Source of the DNA: Streptomyces sp. NBC_00878
GTDB lineage: Bacteria > Actinomycetota > Actinomycetes > Streptomycetales > Streptomycetaceae
Direction: 5' to 3'
Length of the DNA stretch: 64,000 nt
NCBI RefSeq assembly: GCF_026341515.1
Contig: NZ_JAPEOK010000001.1
Location: forward strand, 5,332,001-5,396,000
Shown: positions 1 through 7,162 of the stretch, in pieces
Layout of the letters: each line of letters starts with the position of its first letter
How positions within the stretch are numbered: the stretch's first letter is position 1
Position numbers and translations under genes: made by a program
Notes under the pieces: model-generated
What the model saw: only the letters and a program-made list of their open reading frames with translations
What the model was told of the DNA's origin: nothing
Databases searched by the model: none

Positions 1-54
1 AGCCGCCCGGAAACCGGTGGACGTCGAGCGTACGGGTCAGACAGCCTGACCTGC

Positions 55-921
55 GTGTCGACTCCTTCCCCCACCTCTCTGCCCATCCGTCGTCTGACCC
101 CGCGCGATCTCGTCGCCTGCGCCGATCTTTGCGAGAACCGCGGTTGGCCTCGCGAGGAACACAAGTGGAGCCTCCTTCTCGCGGCCGGCACGGGCTTCGG
201 CATCGACGACCCCGACGGGGGCCTCGTCACTGCCTGCGTCGTGACCTCGTACGGGCCTCGGGACCGCCCCGGGCTGGCCGCCATCGGCATGGTGCTGGTC
301 GCCGAGCGGCACGCCCGCCAGGGCGTCGGACGCCGACTGATGCGGCATGTCGTCGCCGAACTGGGCACCACACCGTTGACGCTGCACGCGACACCGTACG
401 GGCGCCCTCTCTACGAGGAGCTGGGCTTCAAGGCCATCGGGCGGACCGAGATGGTCCGCGGCCACTTCGTTCCAGGCGGCCCGGAGCCCGAAGTCGCCAC
501 ACGCGCGGCCACGGCCGGGGACCTCACCGCGATCCTCCGGCTCGACGAAGAGGTCTTCGGTACCGATCGCACGCACATGATCACGCGCCTGCCCGCCTTC
601 GCCGACCAGCTGCGAGTCGCCGAGCAGGACGGACGGATCTCCGGGTATGCCGCCGCCTGGCCCAACATGGACAACCACGTCGTGGGCCCGCTGATCGCTC
701 AGGACACGGAGACGGCCAAGGCACTCATCGCCTCGCTGGCCGCCCGAACCGACCGCGTGCTGCGCACCGACATCGACGTACGGCACGAGGAGTTGCTGGT
801 CTGGGTGAAGGAACGCGGGCTCGCCTCCGCGGGCTTCAACGCGGTCATGACGTTCGGCATCGGGGAGTTGCCCGGCGACTGGACGCGGCGATTCGCTCCG
901 CTCACGGTGGCGGCGGGCTGA
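55..921 (+). CDS. GNAT N-acetyltransferase with C-terminal Acetyltransf_18-like domain
   Basis: 288 aa, GTG start. The N-terminal half is a GNAT fold: residues 10-130 carry the acetyl-CoA pyrophosphate-binding motif RQGVGR at residues 88-93, preceded by the usual beta strand (LAAIGMVLV). The C-terminal half (about 150-285) looks like the second, catalytically plain domain found in many actinobacterial tandem GNAT proteins (Acetyltransf_18 type). The protein should be a cytosolic enzyme that transfers acetyl from acetyl-CoA to an amine; the substrate cannot be read from the sequence. It stands alone and ends in a strong hairpin at 1015-1051. An upstream start is not available in this window without losing the reading frame. 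Confidence 0.85.
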   Translation: MSTPSPTSLPIRRLTPRDLVACADLCENRGWPREEHKWSLLLAAGTGFGIDDPDGGLVTACVVTSYGPRDRPGLAAIGMVLVAERHARQGVGRRLMRHVVAELGTTPLTLHATPYGRPLYEELGFKAIGRTEMVRGHFVPGGPEPEVATRAATAGDLTAILRLDEEVFGTDRTHMITRLPAFADQLRVAEQDGRISGYAAAWPNMDNHVVGPLIAQDTETAKALIASLAARTDRVLRTDIDVRHEELLVWVKERGLASAGFNAVMTFGIGELPGDWTRRFAPLTVAAG

Positions 922-1014
922 GGAGTCGAGGAAAGGCTGAGCCGAGGATGAGCTGAGCGGAAGGTGAACTGAGCGAGGTGAGCTGAGCCGACGGCTGGGA
1001 GTTCGGCGGCCAAC

Positions 1015-1051
1015 GCCGAAGCGCCTGCCCTGGATGGGCAGGCGCTTCGGC
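1015..1051. terminator. Bidirectional hairpin terminator
   Basis: A perfect 16-bp stem (GCCGAAGCGCCTGCCC and its complement) with a 5-nt loop, followed by TTT on the plus strand. It lies between the convergent acetyltransferase gene and the HbpS-like gene and can serve both. Confidence 0.75.
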
Positions 1052-1100
1052 TTTCCCGGCGTTCGGGTGTTTCTTGGCGCTCCAGCGCTTCCGATGGCTG

Positions 1101-1520
1101 CTAGGCGAGCGCCTTCACTGCCGCGGTGGCAAAGGTGTGGTCCTGCTCGGGCGCGCCGCCGCCGACTCCGATCGCGCCGATCAGACGACCGTCACGGTGG
1201 ACAGGGACACCGCCCGCGATGAAGAGAAGCGGGCGGTCGAGCGCGGTGGGCAGGGTGTGGAAGAGGCCACCCGGCTGGACCGCGTCGACAAGGTCGGCGG
1301 TGGGGGTGTCCAGCTGCAGTGCCGTGTACGCCTTGCGGGTGCTGGTCTCACCGGAGATCAGTACGGCCCGGTCGTCACGCCGGAAGGCAAGCAGATGGCC
1401 GCCCGCGTCGAGGACGGTGACGCTGACCGTCACATCGGCGGCTTCCGCGGCCCGACGGGCGGCGGTGACGAGAACCTCGGCGTCCTGGATGGTCAGCGGG
1501 GCGACAGCGGTGGTGCTCAT
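1101..1520 (-). CDS. GlcG/HbpS family heme-binding-like protein
   Basis: 139 aa. The start ATG at 1520 is chosen because AAGGAG sits at good spacing upstream (1528-1533) and a longer frame reaching 1658 lacks one. The protein is a single GlcG/HbpS domain (formerly DUF336), with the typical strand VSVTVLDAGGHLLAF and the C-terminal glycine-rich motif GGVPV...IGAIGVGGG. Members bind heme or are found with glycolate and redox genes; HbpS of Streptomyces reticuli is an extracellular heme sensor partner, but this copy has no visible signal peptide. It lies downstream of the MFS gene on the same strand, 150 bp away, so co-transcription is possible. Function is assigned by family only. Confidence 0.75.
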   Translation of the reverse strand: MSTTAVAPLTIQDAEVLVTAARRAAEAADVTVSVTVLDAGGHLLAFRRDDRAVLISGETSTRKAYTALQLDTPTADLVDAVQPGGLFHTLPTALDRPLLFIAGGVPVHRDGRLIGAIGVGGGAPEQDHTFATAAVKALA

Positions 1521-1562
1521 GAGGGGTTTCTCCTTGGTGGGGTGGACTGTGTGAGTGGGGGA

Positions 1563-1593
1563 CTTGTTCAGGTTGGGAGGTGGCTTGTTCAGG
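1563..1593. repeat. Pair of 10-bp direct repeats, 21 bp apart
   Basis: CTTGTTCAGG occurs at 1563-1572 and 1584-1593. The start-to-start distance of 21 bp is two helical turns, a spacing suited to a dimeric regulator. The pair lies 43-73 bp upstream of the HbpS-like start codon. No matching regulator binding site is known to me. Confidence 0.4.
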
Positions 1594-1670
1594 GGTGTGG
1601 TGGGACGCGGGGGCGGGCCTGACCCCACGACTGACCACGTCAGGACAGATACCGCCACCCAGACAGCGAG

Positions 1671-2897
1671 TCAGGGGTGGACTGTGGCCTTCTGCTGTAC
1701 GGACTCGGTCGGCGCAGCCCCGGTGACAACCAGGCTGTCGACGTCGTCGGTGGCGGCCCGGCGCTCCAGAGCGGCCGAGAGGACGGCGAGCACCAGGGCA
1801 GCGGCCGCGAGAACGGCACCGACCCAGTTGGGAGCGGTGTAGCCGAGGCCGGCTGCGATGACGAGGCCGCCGAGCCAGGCGGAGAGGGCGTTGCCGAGGT
1901 TGAAGGCGCCGATGTTCACGGCGGAGGCGAGCGTCGGGGCGCCGTGCGCCTGGTCGAGCACCCGCTTCTGGAGCGGCGGCACGGTGGCGAACCCGAGGGC
2001 ACCGATCAGCGTGATGGTCACAGCCGCCGCGATCTTGTTGTGCGCGGTGAGCGTGAAGAGGGCGAGTACGACCGCGAGCGCGCCCAGAGAGACGTACAGC
2101 ATCGGCATCAGGGCACGGTCGGCGAACCTGCCGCCGACGAGGTTGCCGCCGACCATGCCGAGGCCGAAGAGCACGAGCAGCCAGGTGACGGAGCCGTCGG
2201 CGAAACCGCCCACGTGCGTCATCATCGGCGCGATGTAGGTGATCGCCGCGAAGACACCGCCGAAGCCGAGGACGGTCATCGCCATGGCCAGCAGCACCTG
2301 GACGTTCTTGAACGCGGCCACCTCGTGGCGCAGGCGCACGCCTTCCGGCTTGGGCATGTCGGGGACGAGCTTGGCGATGCCCGCCAGGCCGAGAACACCC
2401 AGGACCGCGACGATCGTGAAGGTCACGCGCCAGCCGACGGACTGACCGATGAGGGTGCCCAGCGGTACGCCGATTACGTTGGCGACGGTCAGGCCCGTGA
2501 ACATCATCGAGATGGCGCCTGCCTTCTTGTCAGGCGCGACGAGGTCCGCGGCGACGACCGAGCCGATGCCGAAGAAGGCGCCGTGCGCGAGCGACGCGAC
2601 CACGCGGCCGATCAGCATCACGGAGAAGGAGGGCGCGATGGCGGAGAGCAGGTTCCCGACGATGAAGAGCCCCATCAGGAGCATCAGCATCCGCTTGCGG
2701 GACACCTTGGTGCCGAGGACCGTCATGAGCGGCGCGCCGAACATGACGCCGAGCGCGTAGCCGGTCACGAGGAAGCCCGCGGTGGGGATGGAGACACCGA
2801 AGTCACTCGCGACATCGGGCAGCAAGCCCATGATCACGAACTCGGTGGTGCCGATTCCGAAGGCCCCGATCGCGAGGGCCAGAAGCGCGAGAGGCAT
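1671..2897 (-). CDS. MFS transporter, DHA1 family (AraJ/Cmx-like efflux)
   Basis: 408 aa. ATG at 2897 is preferred because GGAAGG lies 8 nt upstream; an in-frame start at 2945 would add 16 residues without a ribosome binding site. About twelve hydrophobic segments are visible. The first helix with GTTEFVIMGLLPDVASDF is the hallmark of the drug:H+ antiporter-1 subgroup that includes AraJ and chloramphenicol exporters (Cmx/CmlR). The protein is expected in the cytoplasmic membrane, exporting a small molecule by proton exchange. It is divergent from a MarR regulator (3037), a very common exporter-regulator arrangement, so the MarR protein probably represses it. The substrate is unknown. Confidence 0.88.
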   Translation of the reverse strand: MPLALLALAIGAFGIGTTEFVIMGLLPDVASDFGVSIPTAGFLVTGYALGVMFGAPLMTVLGTKVSRKRMLMLLMGLFIVGNLLSAIAPSFSVMLIGRVVASLAHGAFFGIGSVVAADLVAPDKKAGAISMMFTGLTVANVIGVPLGTLIGQSVGWRVTFTIVAVLGVLGLAGIAKLVPDMPKPEGVRLRHEVAAFKNVQVLLAMAMTVLGFGGVFAAITYIAPMMTHVGGFADGSVTWLLVLFGLGMVGGNLVGGRFADRALMPMLYVSLGALAVVLALFTLTAHNKIAAAVTITLIGALGFATVPPLQKRVLDQAHGAPTLASAVNIGAFNLGNALSAWLGGLVIAAGLGYTAPNWVGAVLAAAALVLAVLSAALERRAATDDVDSLVVTGAAPTESVQQKATVHP

Positions 2898-2943
2898 GGG
2901 GATACCCTTCCAAGGTGGTTGCAGGAGCGCTTTACGTGCGTTC

Positions 2944-2986
2944 ACAATACTTGCAGACGCGGGCTATATGCAAGCGCGGACTATTG
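2944..2986. promoter_or_regulatory. Predicted exporter promoter overlapped by inverted repeats (MarR operator candidate)
   Basis: CTTGCA (2950-2955) and TGCAAG (2969-2974) form an inverted repeat, with outer arms CAATA (2945-2949) and TATTG (2982-2986). On the minus strand TTGCAT (2968-2973) and TATTGT (2944-2949) form a -35/-10 pair with an 18-bp spacer for the exporter gene. The repeat covers this promoter, as expected for repression by the divergent MarR protein. Confidence 0.5.
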
Positions 2987-3036
2987 CGACTGTGCTCTAT
3001 CCTGGTGTGAGCCGCTCCGGGACGGAGGAAAACGCC

Positions 3037-3501
3037 ATGACAGCGACGGACCCCGCGCTCACCGCCCTTGCCCAGGGCTGGTGTGCCCTCTCTCTGCTGC
3101 ACGGGAGGATCGAGGCGCACATCGAACGGGCCCTGCAGTCCAAGCACAACCTGAGCGTTCGCGAGTACTCGCTCCTCGACGTTCTCAGCCGTCAGCACGA
3201 CGGTGACGGCGGCCACCTGCAGATGAAGCAGGTCGCCGACGCGGTCGTCCTCAGCCAGAGCGCCACCACACGACTGGTGACCCGGCTCGAGGACCGCGGG
3301 CTGCTCTTGCGCTACCTGTGCCCGACCGACCGCCGCGGCATCTACACGAACGTCAGCGAGGCAGGTCTCAAGCTCCTCGACGAGGCCCGGCCCACCAATG
3401 ACGCCGCCCTGCGCGAGGCGCTCGACGAAGCGGCCAGGAATCCCGAACTGGCTCCGCTGGTCCGCGTCGTGGAGTCCGCGAGCGTACCGGCCCCCTCGTA
3501 G
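3037..3501 (+). CDS. MarR family transcriptional regulator
   Basis: 154 aa, ATG at 3037 preceded by GACGGAGGA. The central winged helix-turn-helix (about residues 55-100, with MKQVADAVVLSQSATTRLV and the wing region after EDRGLL) is typical of MarR/SlyA proteins that bind DNA as dimers and are released by small phenolic or drug ligands. N- and C-terminal helices that form the dimer interface are present. It is divergent from the MFS exporter, and the intergenic inverted repeat is the obvious operator. The ligand is unknown. Confidence 0.87.
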   Translation: MTATDPALTALAQGWCALSLLHGRIEAHIERALQSKHNLSVREYSLLDVLSRQHDGDGGHLQMKQVADAVVLSQSATTRLVTRLEDRGLLLRYLCPTDRRGIYTNVSEAGLKLLDEARPTNDAALREALDEAARNPELAPLVRVVESASVPAPS

Positions 3502-3546
3502 GCCGCACCGCAGCTGCCTCGGGGCGCGTCTGCGTAGGCTGACGTC

Positions 3547-3999
3547 ATGGGAGATCTTGAGATACGACCGGCCGGAGCGGACGATGTCCCCGCCATCGTC
3601 TCGATGCTCGCCGACGACCCACTGGGGGCGCAGCGAGAATCACCGGACGACCTGAGCCCCTATCTGACCGCCCTGGAGCGCCTGAGCGGCGACCCGAACC
3701 AGCATCTGGTCGTCGCCGTGCGTGAGGGCCGTGTCGTCGGCACGCTCCAACTCACGATCATTCCGGGGCTGTCCCGCAAGGGCGCGACCCGCTCGATCAT
3801 CGAAGGCGTACGCGTCCATGCCGATGAGCGCGGCAGCGGCCTGGGCACCCGCTTCATCGAGTGGGCGATCGACCGTTCCCGGAGCGAGGGCTGCCAGTTG
3901 GTGCAGTTGACCTCCGACGTCAGCCGCACCGACGCCCACCGGTTCTACGAACGGCTCGGCTTCACGGCATCCCACGTCGGGTTCAAGCTGCAGCTCTGA
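3547..3999 (+). CDS. GNAT family N-acetyltransferase
   Basis: 150 aa single-domain GNAT. The acetyl-CoA motif RGSGLG is at residues 95-100 in front of the helix TRFIEWAID, and the C-terminal FYERLGF motif is present. It begins 45 bp after the MarR gene on the same strand and may be read from the same promoter. The substrate is unknown; the family acetylates amines of proteins, antibiotics or metabolites. The next gene downstream belongs to an insertion sequence, so this is the last chromosomal gene before the mobile block. Confidence 0.87.
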   Translation: MGDLEIRPAGADDVPAIVSMLADDPLGAQRESPDDLSPYLTALERLSGDPNQHLVVAVREGRVVGTLQLTIIPGLSRKGATRSIIEGVRVHADERGSGLGTRFIEWAIDRSRSEGCQLVQLTSDVSRTDAHRFYERLGFTASHVGFKLQL

Positions 4000-4050
4000 G
4001 ACGCATCCCAACGAGGGAGTCGGTCCACAGGTCCGTGTACGGGGAGGGGG

Positions 4051-5670
4051 GTGCCCCTATCTGTTTCGTCAACCCTGGTGGGGCTGACTTGTAGGGGTTG
4101 ATCCGGGTTTTCGGGGACGTCTGGCGAAGCGGGATGTCCCCGGTGGATCAGGTGCTTGTTGGGCAGCCTGGTGGGCGGCTCGGCTCGTGGCCGTGCCGGT
4201 GTGCGGGCGGGACGGGGTCGCCAAGGGCAGGGTCGTCAGGCTACGAGGTCGACGTCGCTGGGGGTGTGTGGTTCGTAGAGGGCGCCGGTGCGGATCATCG
4301 CGTGGATGACGTTCACGCGTTGCCGGGCGAGGCGGAGGATTGCCTGGGTGTGGGTCTTGCCGCGTGCGCGTTGCCGGTCGTAGTAGGTCCGGGAGGACGG
4401 GTCGGTTTTGCAGCCGATCGCGGCGAACGCGGCCTGGAACAGGGCTCGTTTGAGGAGCCGGTTGCCGCGGTGGGGTGCGTGCTCGCCGCGAATCGAGGTG
4501 CCCGAGGACTTCGTGGCCGGGGCGAGTCCGGCGTAGGAGGCGAGGTGTCCGGCGGTGGGGAAGCCGGTGCCGTCACCGATCGCGACGATCACGGCCGCTG
4601 TGGTCCTGACGCCGAGGCCGGGCAGAGACGTCAGGAGGTGGAAAAGAGGGAGGGCCTCCAGCAGGGCGGCGATCTCCTGCTCGGTGGCCCGGCGCTGGGT
4701 GTGGGCGGCGGCGAGCTGGGCGGCCAGGCCGGGCACGATCAGCGCGGATGCCTCGGTGCCGGGAACGACCAGGGTCTGCTCGGCGAGCGCGTCGAAGATC
4801 TCGGTGGTGAGGTGGTGGGCCTTGCGCGAGCCGTGTGCCTTGAGCAGGGCCTCGCAGCGGGCCCGGCCGAGTTTCTTCAGTCTCGCCGGGGAGCCGTGCC
4901 GTTGGAGGAGGGCCTGGATATAGGGGTAGGCCAGGCGCGGGCCGAGCACGCGCTCGAGAGAGGGGTGGATCTGGGAGAGCAAGCCGCGCAGCCGGTTGGT
5001 GGCGCGGTTGACCTCGCCGGCCAGGTCGTTGTCGTAGCCGGTGAGCATGGTCAGCTCGGCCAGCACCTCGTCGTCGCGGTCCACCGCGCGCAGGGTGTGC
5101 GGCATGGTGCGGGCGGTCTCGGCGATCACGAACGCGTCGCGGACGTCGGTCTTGGCCTCGCCCGGGTGCAGGTCGGCGGCCCGCCGCATCGACAGACCGG
5201 GCAGGTAGGCCACCCGGCAGCCCGCCGCGCGGGCCACCGTCAGCGGCAGCGCGCCGATGTTGGCGACCTGGTCCACGATCACCAGGACAGTGCCGAACTT
5301 CGCCACCAGCCTGGTGAACAGTTCCAGCAGTTCCGGCTCGGTGTTGGGCAGCCGCTTGTCGTGCACGGTTGTGCCGTCCTCGGTCCGGCCGTGGGCGTGG
5401 TGGAACTCCTTGCCCAGGTCCAGGCCGAGGAAGAGATCTATCGCGGTCGTGTCGACCATGTGCGCGTGCCCCTCGCCACTCGTCTCCTCAACTCCTGGCC
5501 GTCCCTGTGGCACCACACGCCGGCAACCACGTTACGCAGACATGCCGCCCGTAAAGCGGCCCGGCATTTGCGCCGGACCAGGCGGTCGTCAGGCCCCTCA
5601 TCAGCGGTCAAGCGGTGCCCCGAAGCCCGGCGGCAACACCCCCCAGGTCATCCACTTCGACAGGGGGCAC
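4051..5670 (-). mobile_element. IS110-family insertion sequence, copy 1 (approximate ends)
   Basis: The element is defined by its transposase gene (4236-5459) and flanking non-coding DNA. The ends are only estimates: GTGCCCC at 4051-4057 and its complement GGGGCAC at 5664-5670 face each other on the two sides and are followed inward by weakly similar sequence. IS110 elements often lack clear terminal inverted repeats and make no target duplication, so the edges need comparison with an empty site. The non-coding stretch on the transposase 5' side is about 210 bp and contains several short GC-rich hairpins. Confidence 0.55.
4236..5459 (-). CDS. IS110-family transposase (DEDD recombinase)
   Basis: 407 aa from ATG at 5459; a longer frame to 5516 lacks conserved sequence. 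The N-terminal RuvC-like DEDD domain shows LGLDLGKE (Asp14), IVDQ (Asp63, where Glu is usual) and EAKTDVRDA (Asp105, Asp108). The C-terminal Transposase_20 domain contains the helix-hairpin-helix-like LPGLGVRTTAAVI (about 279-291) and the SSG motif at residues 318-320 that holds the catalytic serine in this family. It acts in the cytosol as a DNA recombinase moving the element through a circular intermediate; in IS621 it is guided by a bridge RNA. The frame is intact, so activity is possible. Confidence 0.9.
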   Translation of the reverse strand: MVDTTAIDLFLGLDLGKEFHHAHGRTEDGTTVHDKRLPNTEPELLELFTRLVAKFGTVLVIVDQVANIGALPLTVARAAGCRVAYLPGLSMRRAADLHPGEAKTDVRDAFVIAETARTMPHTLRAVDRDDEVLAELTMLTGYDNDLAGEVNRATNRLRGLLSQIHPSLERVLGPRLAYPYIQALLQRHGSPARLKKLGRARCEALLKAHGSRKAHHLTTEIFDALAEQTLVVPGTEASALIVPGLAAQLAAAHTQRRATEQEIAALLEALPLFHLLTSLPGLGVRTTAAVIVAIGDGTGFPTAGHLASYAGLAPATKSSGTSIRGEHAPHRGNRLLKRALFQAAFAAIGCKTDPSSRTYYDRQRARGKTHTQAILRLARQRVNVIHAMIRTGALYEPHTPSDVDLVA

Positions 5671-5828
5671 ACAGCCATACCGGACCCGGGGGCCAGGCGC
5701 CCCATTGCGGGGCCACGAAAAAGGTAACTGTGAGAGTAGAGCTGCGGCCCGGGTTGGGCTGCTGTCAGGATCGACGCCGACGTTCCGGCATGACTCACAA
5801 GGTAACTGACGGCTCGTCAGAGCTTGTC
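5671..5828. other. Spacer between the two IS110 elements with a 10-bp direct repeat
   Basis: 158 bp without a convincing gene. AAGGTAACTG is repeated directly at 5721-5730 and 5799-5808. A short hairpin (GCCCC/GGGGC) lies near 5697-5711. This may be residual chromosomal sequence or part of one element's end. Confidence 0.4.
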
Positions 5829-5852
5829 GTGCCCCCGAGATGTCTGCTGGAC

Positions 5853-5963
5853 GTCGGCGTCGGCCTGGCCCACCCCGTTGGCTTGATCAGCAGCTTGTCC
5901 GCCATTTCGACGTGACTCATCACAGTTCTGCCACGCGGTGACTCCACCCAGGCCGACGCCGAC
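5853..5963 (+). ncRNA. Candidate structured RNA in the 5' end of IS110 copy 2
   Basis: GTCGGCGTCGGCCTGG at 5853-5868 is the exact reverse complement of 5948-5963, so a transcript could close a 16-bp stem around 79 nt. Inside is a small hairpin GTGA-CTCA-TCAC. In IS110-group elements the non-coding end upstream of the transposase encodes the bridge RNA, so the position fits. The shape differs from the IS621 model and transcription is not shown, so this is inference only. Confidence 0.3.
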
Positions 5964-5997
5964 CACGGCCGTCCCGCCCACGAAGGAGAACAACCAC

Positions 5998-7083
5998 GTG
6001 ACCATGCTCGCAGAACAGGTCGACGGCGTCATCGGCGTCGACACCCACCGTGACACCCTCGCCGCTGCGGCCGTCAGCCCCATTGGCGCCGTCCTGGCCA
6101 GCACTGATGCCCCCACCAACGCCCGTGGCTACCGGCGGCTGCTGGACTTCGCCCGCCAGCACATCCCCGGCCGTCGTTGCTGGGCCCTGGAAGGCATTGG
6201 CAGCTACGGCGCCGGTCTGGCCATCTTCCTCAATCAAGCCGGTGAACAGGTCGTGGAAGTCTGCCGGCCCAAGCGCCCCGCTGTCCGTGGCGGGCGCAAG
6301 ACCGACATGATCGATGCGATCCGCGCGGCCAAGGAAGCCCTGGCCACCGAACATCTGATCCAGCCCCGGCTCCGCGGCTGGCGCGAGGCCCTGCGCGTCC
6401 TGCTCGCCACCCGCCACAGTGCCGTCCTCGCCTCCACCGCCGCGATCAATCAGCTCAAGTCGCTGATCGTGTCCGCGCCGGACGAGCTCCGCGCCGAGCT
6501 GCGGAAACTCAAGCGGCCGGTCCAGATTGCCCGCTGTGCTCAGCTGCGAGACCGCCCGGCACAGGACGTCGAGCATCGCATGACCGCGCGGGCCCTGCGA
6601 TCCACCGCACAACGCATCCAAGCCCTGCAGGCCGAGGCCAAAGAGCTCGAGAACGAAATGCTCATCCTGGTCCGCGGGGTTGCGCCGGAGCTCCTGGACC
6701 TGCTCGGCGTCGGGCCGATCACAGCGACCCAGATCCTGGTCAGCTGGTCCCATCCCGGCCGGTTCAGGTCCGAGGCCGCCTTCGCGTCCTTCGCCGGAGT
6801 ATCGCCGATACCCGCCTCCTCCGGGCTGACCAACCGGCACCGGCTCAACCGCAGCGGCGACCGGCAGCTCAACCGGGCTCTGCACACCATCTCGCTGATC
6901 CGTATGCGGCTCGACCCGACCACGAAGGCGTACGTCGCCCGCAGAGTCGCCGAGGGGAAGACCTCTCGCGACGCGCAACGCTGCCTCAAGCGAGCAATCT
7001 GCCGTCAGCTCTTCAAGATCCTCGAGCATTCCGGCCGAGAGAACGCCGTCACGAACTCCGAGAATCTCGACCAAGCGGCTTGA
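5998..7083 (+). CDS. IS110-family transposase (IS116/IS110/IS902 type)
   Basis: 361 aa. GTG at 5998 follows AAGGAG by 9 nt; ATG at 6004 is the alternative, while a frame from 5938 runs into the non-coding end. The N-terminal DEDD domain shows VIGVDTHRD (Asp15), CWALEG (Glu65) and KTDMIDA (Asp103, Asp106). The C-terminal Transposase_20 domain has LLGVGPITATQIL (about 235-247), the SSG motif (274-276) with the candidate catalytic serine, and RLNRSGDRQLNRALH. All key acidic residues are present, so the enzyme may be active. It shares family but little sequence with copy 1. Confidence 0.92.
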   Translation: MTMLAEQVDGVIGVDTHRDTLAAAAVSPIGAVLASTDAPTNARGYRRLLDFARQHIPGRRCWALEGIGSYGAGLAIFLNQAGEQVVEVCRPKRPAVRGGRKTDMIDAIRAAKEALATEHLIQPRLRGWREALRVLLATRHSAVLASTAAINQLKSLIVSAPDELRAELRKLKRPVQIARCAQLRDRPAQDVEHRMTARALRSTAQRIQALQAEAKELENEMLILVRGVAPELLDLLGVGPITATQILVSWSHPGRFRSEAAFASFAGVSPIPASSGLTNRHRLNRSGDRQLNRALHTISLIRMRLDPTTKAYVARRVAEGKTSRDAQRCLKRAICRQLFKILEHSGRENAVTNSENLDQAA

Positions 7084-7107
7084 CGCGATATAGCAGCCTC
7101 GGGGCAT

Positions 7108-7121
7108 GTTTCACGTGAAAC
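7108..7121. promoter_or_regulatory. parS site 1, inside a 28-bp palindrome
   Basis: Exact GTTTCACGTGAAAC. The symmetry extends to 7101-7128 (GGGGCAT on the left and its complement on the right), so the site could also fold as a hairpin at the end of the convergent IS110 and hydrolase genes. ParB nucleates here. Confidence 0.9.
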
Positions 7122-7162
7122 ATGCCCCCCCTCCCCGTACAGATCACCCATCGCCGAGACAG

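Larger units (their letters stand above)
5829..7107 (+). mobile_element. IS110-family insertion sequence, copy 2 (approximate ends)
   Basis: The second, unrelated IS110-type element is oriented opposite to copy 1. The left end is placed at GTGCCCCCGAG (5829) and the right end near CTCGGGGCA (7098-7106), which are imperfect complements of each other; both ends are tentative. The right end abuts a parS palindrome at 7101-7128. The element carries one transposase gene and a 169-bp non-coding left end with a strong inverted repeat. Confidence 0.55.

Noticed and set aside
1677..3206. A 509-codon plus-strand frame opposite the MFS gene
   Set aside because: Extremely Asp, Glu, Arg and His-rich translation typical of an antisense frame; the MFS reading has clear membrane segments.
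4098..5915. A 605-codon plus-strand frame opposite IS110 copy 1
   Set aside because: Antisense to a complete IS110 transposase with all its catalytic motifs.
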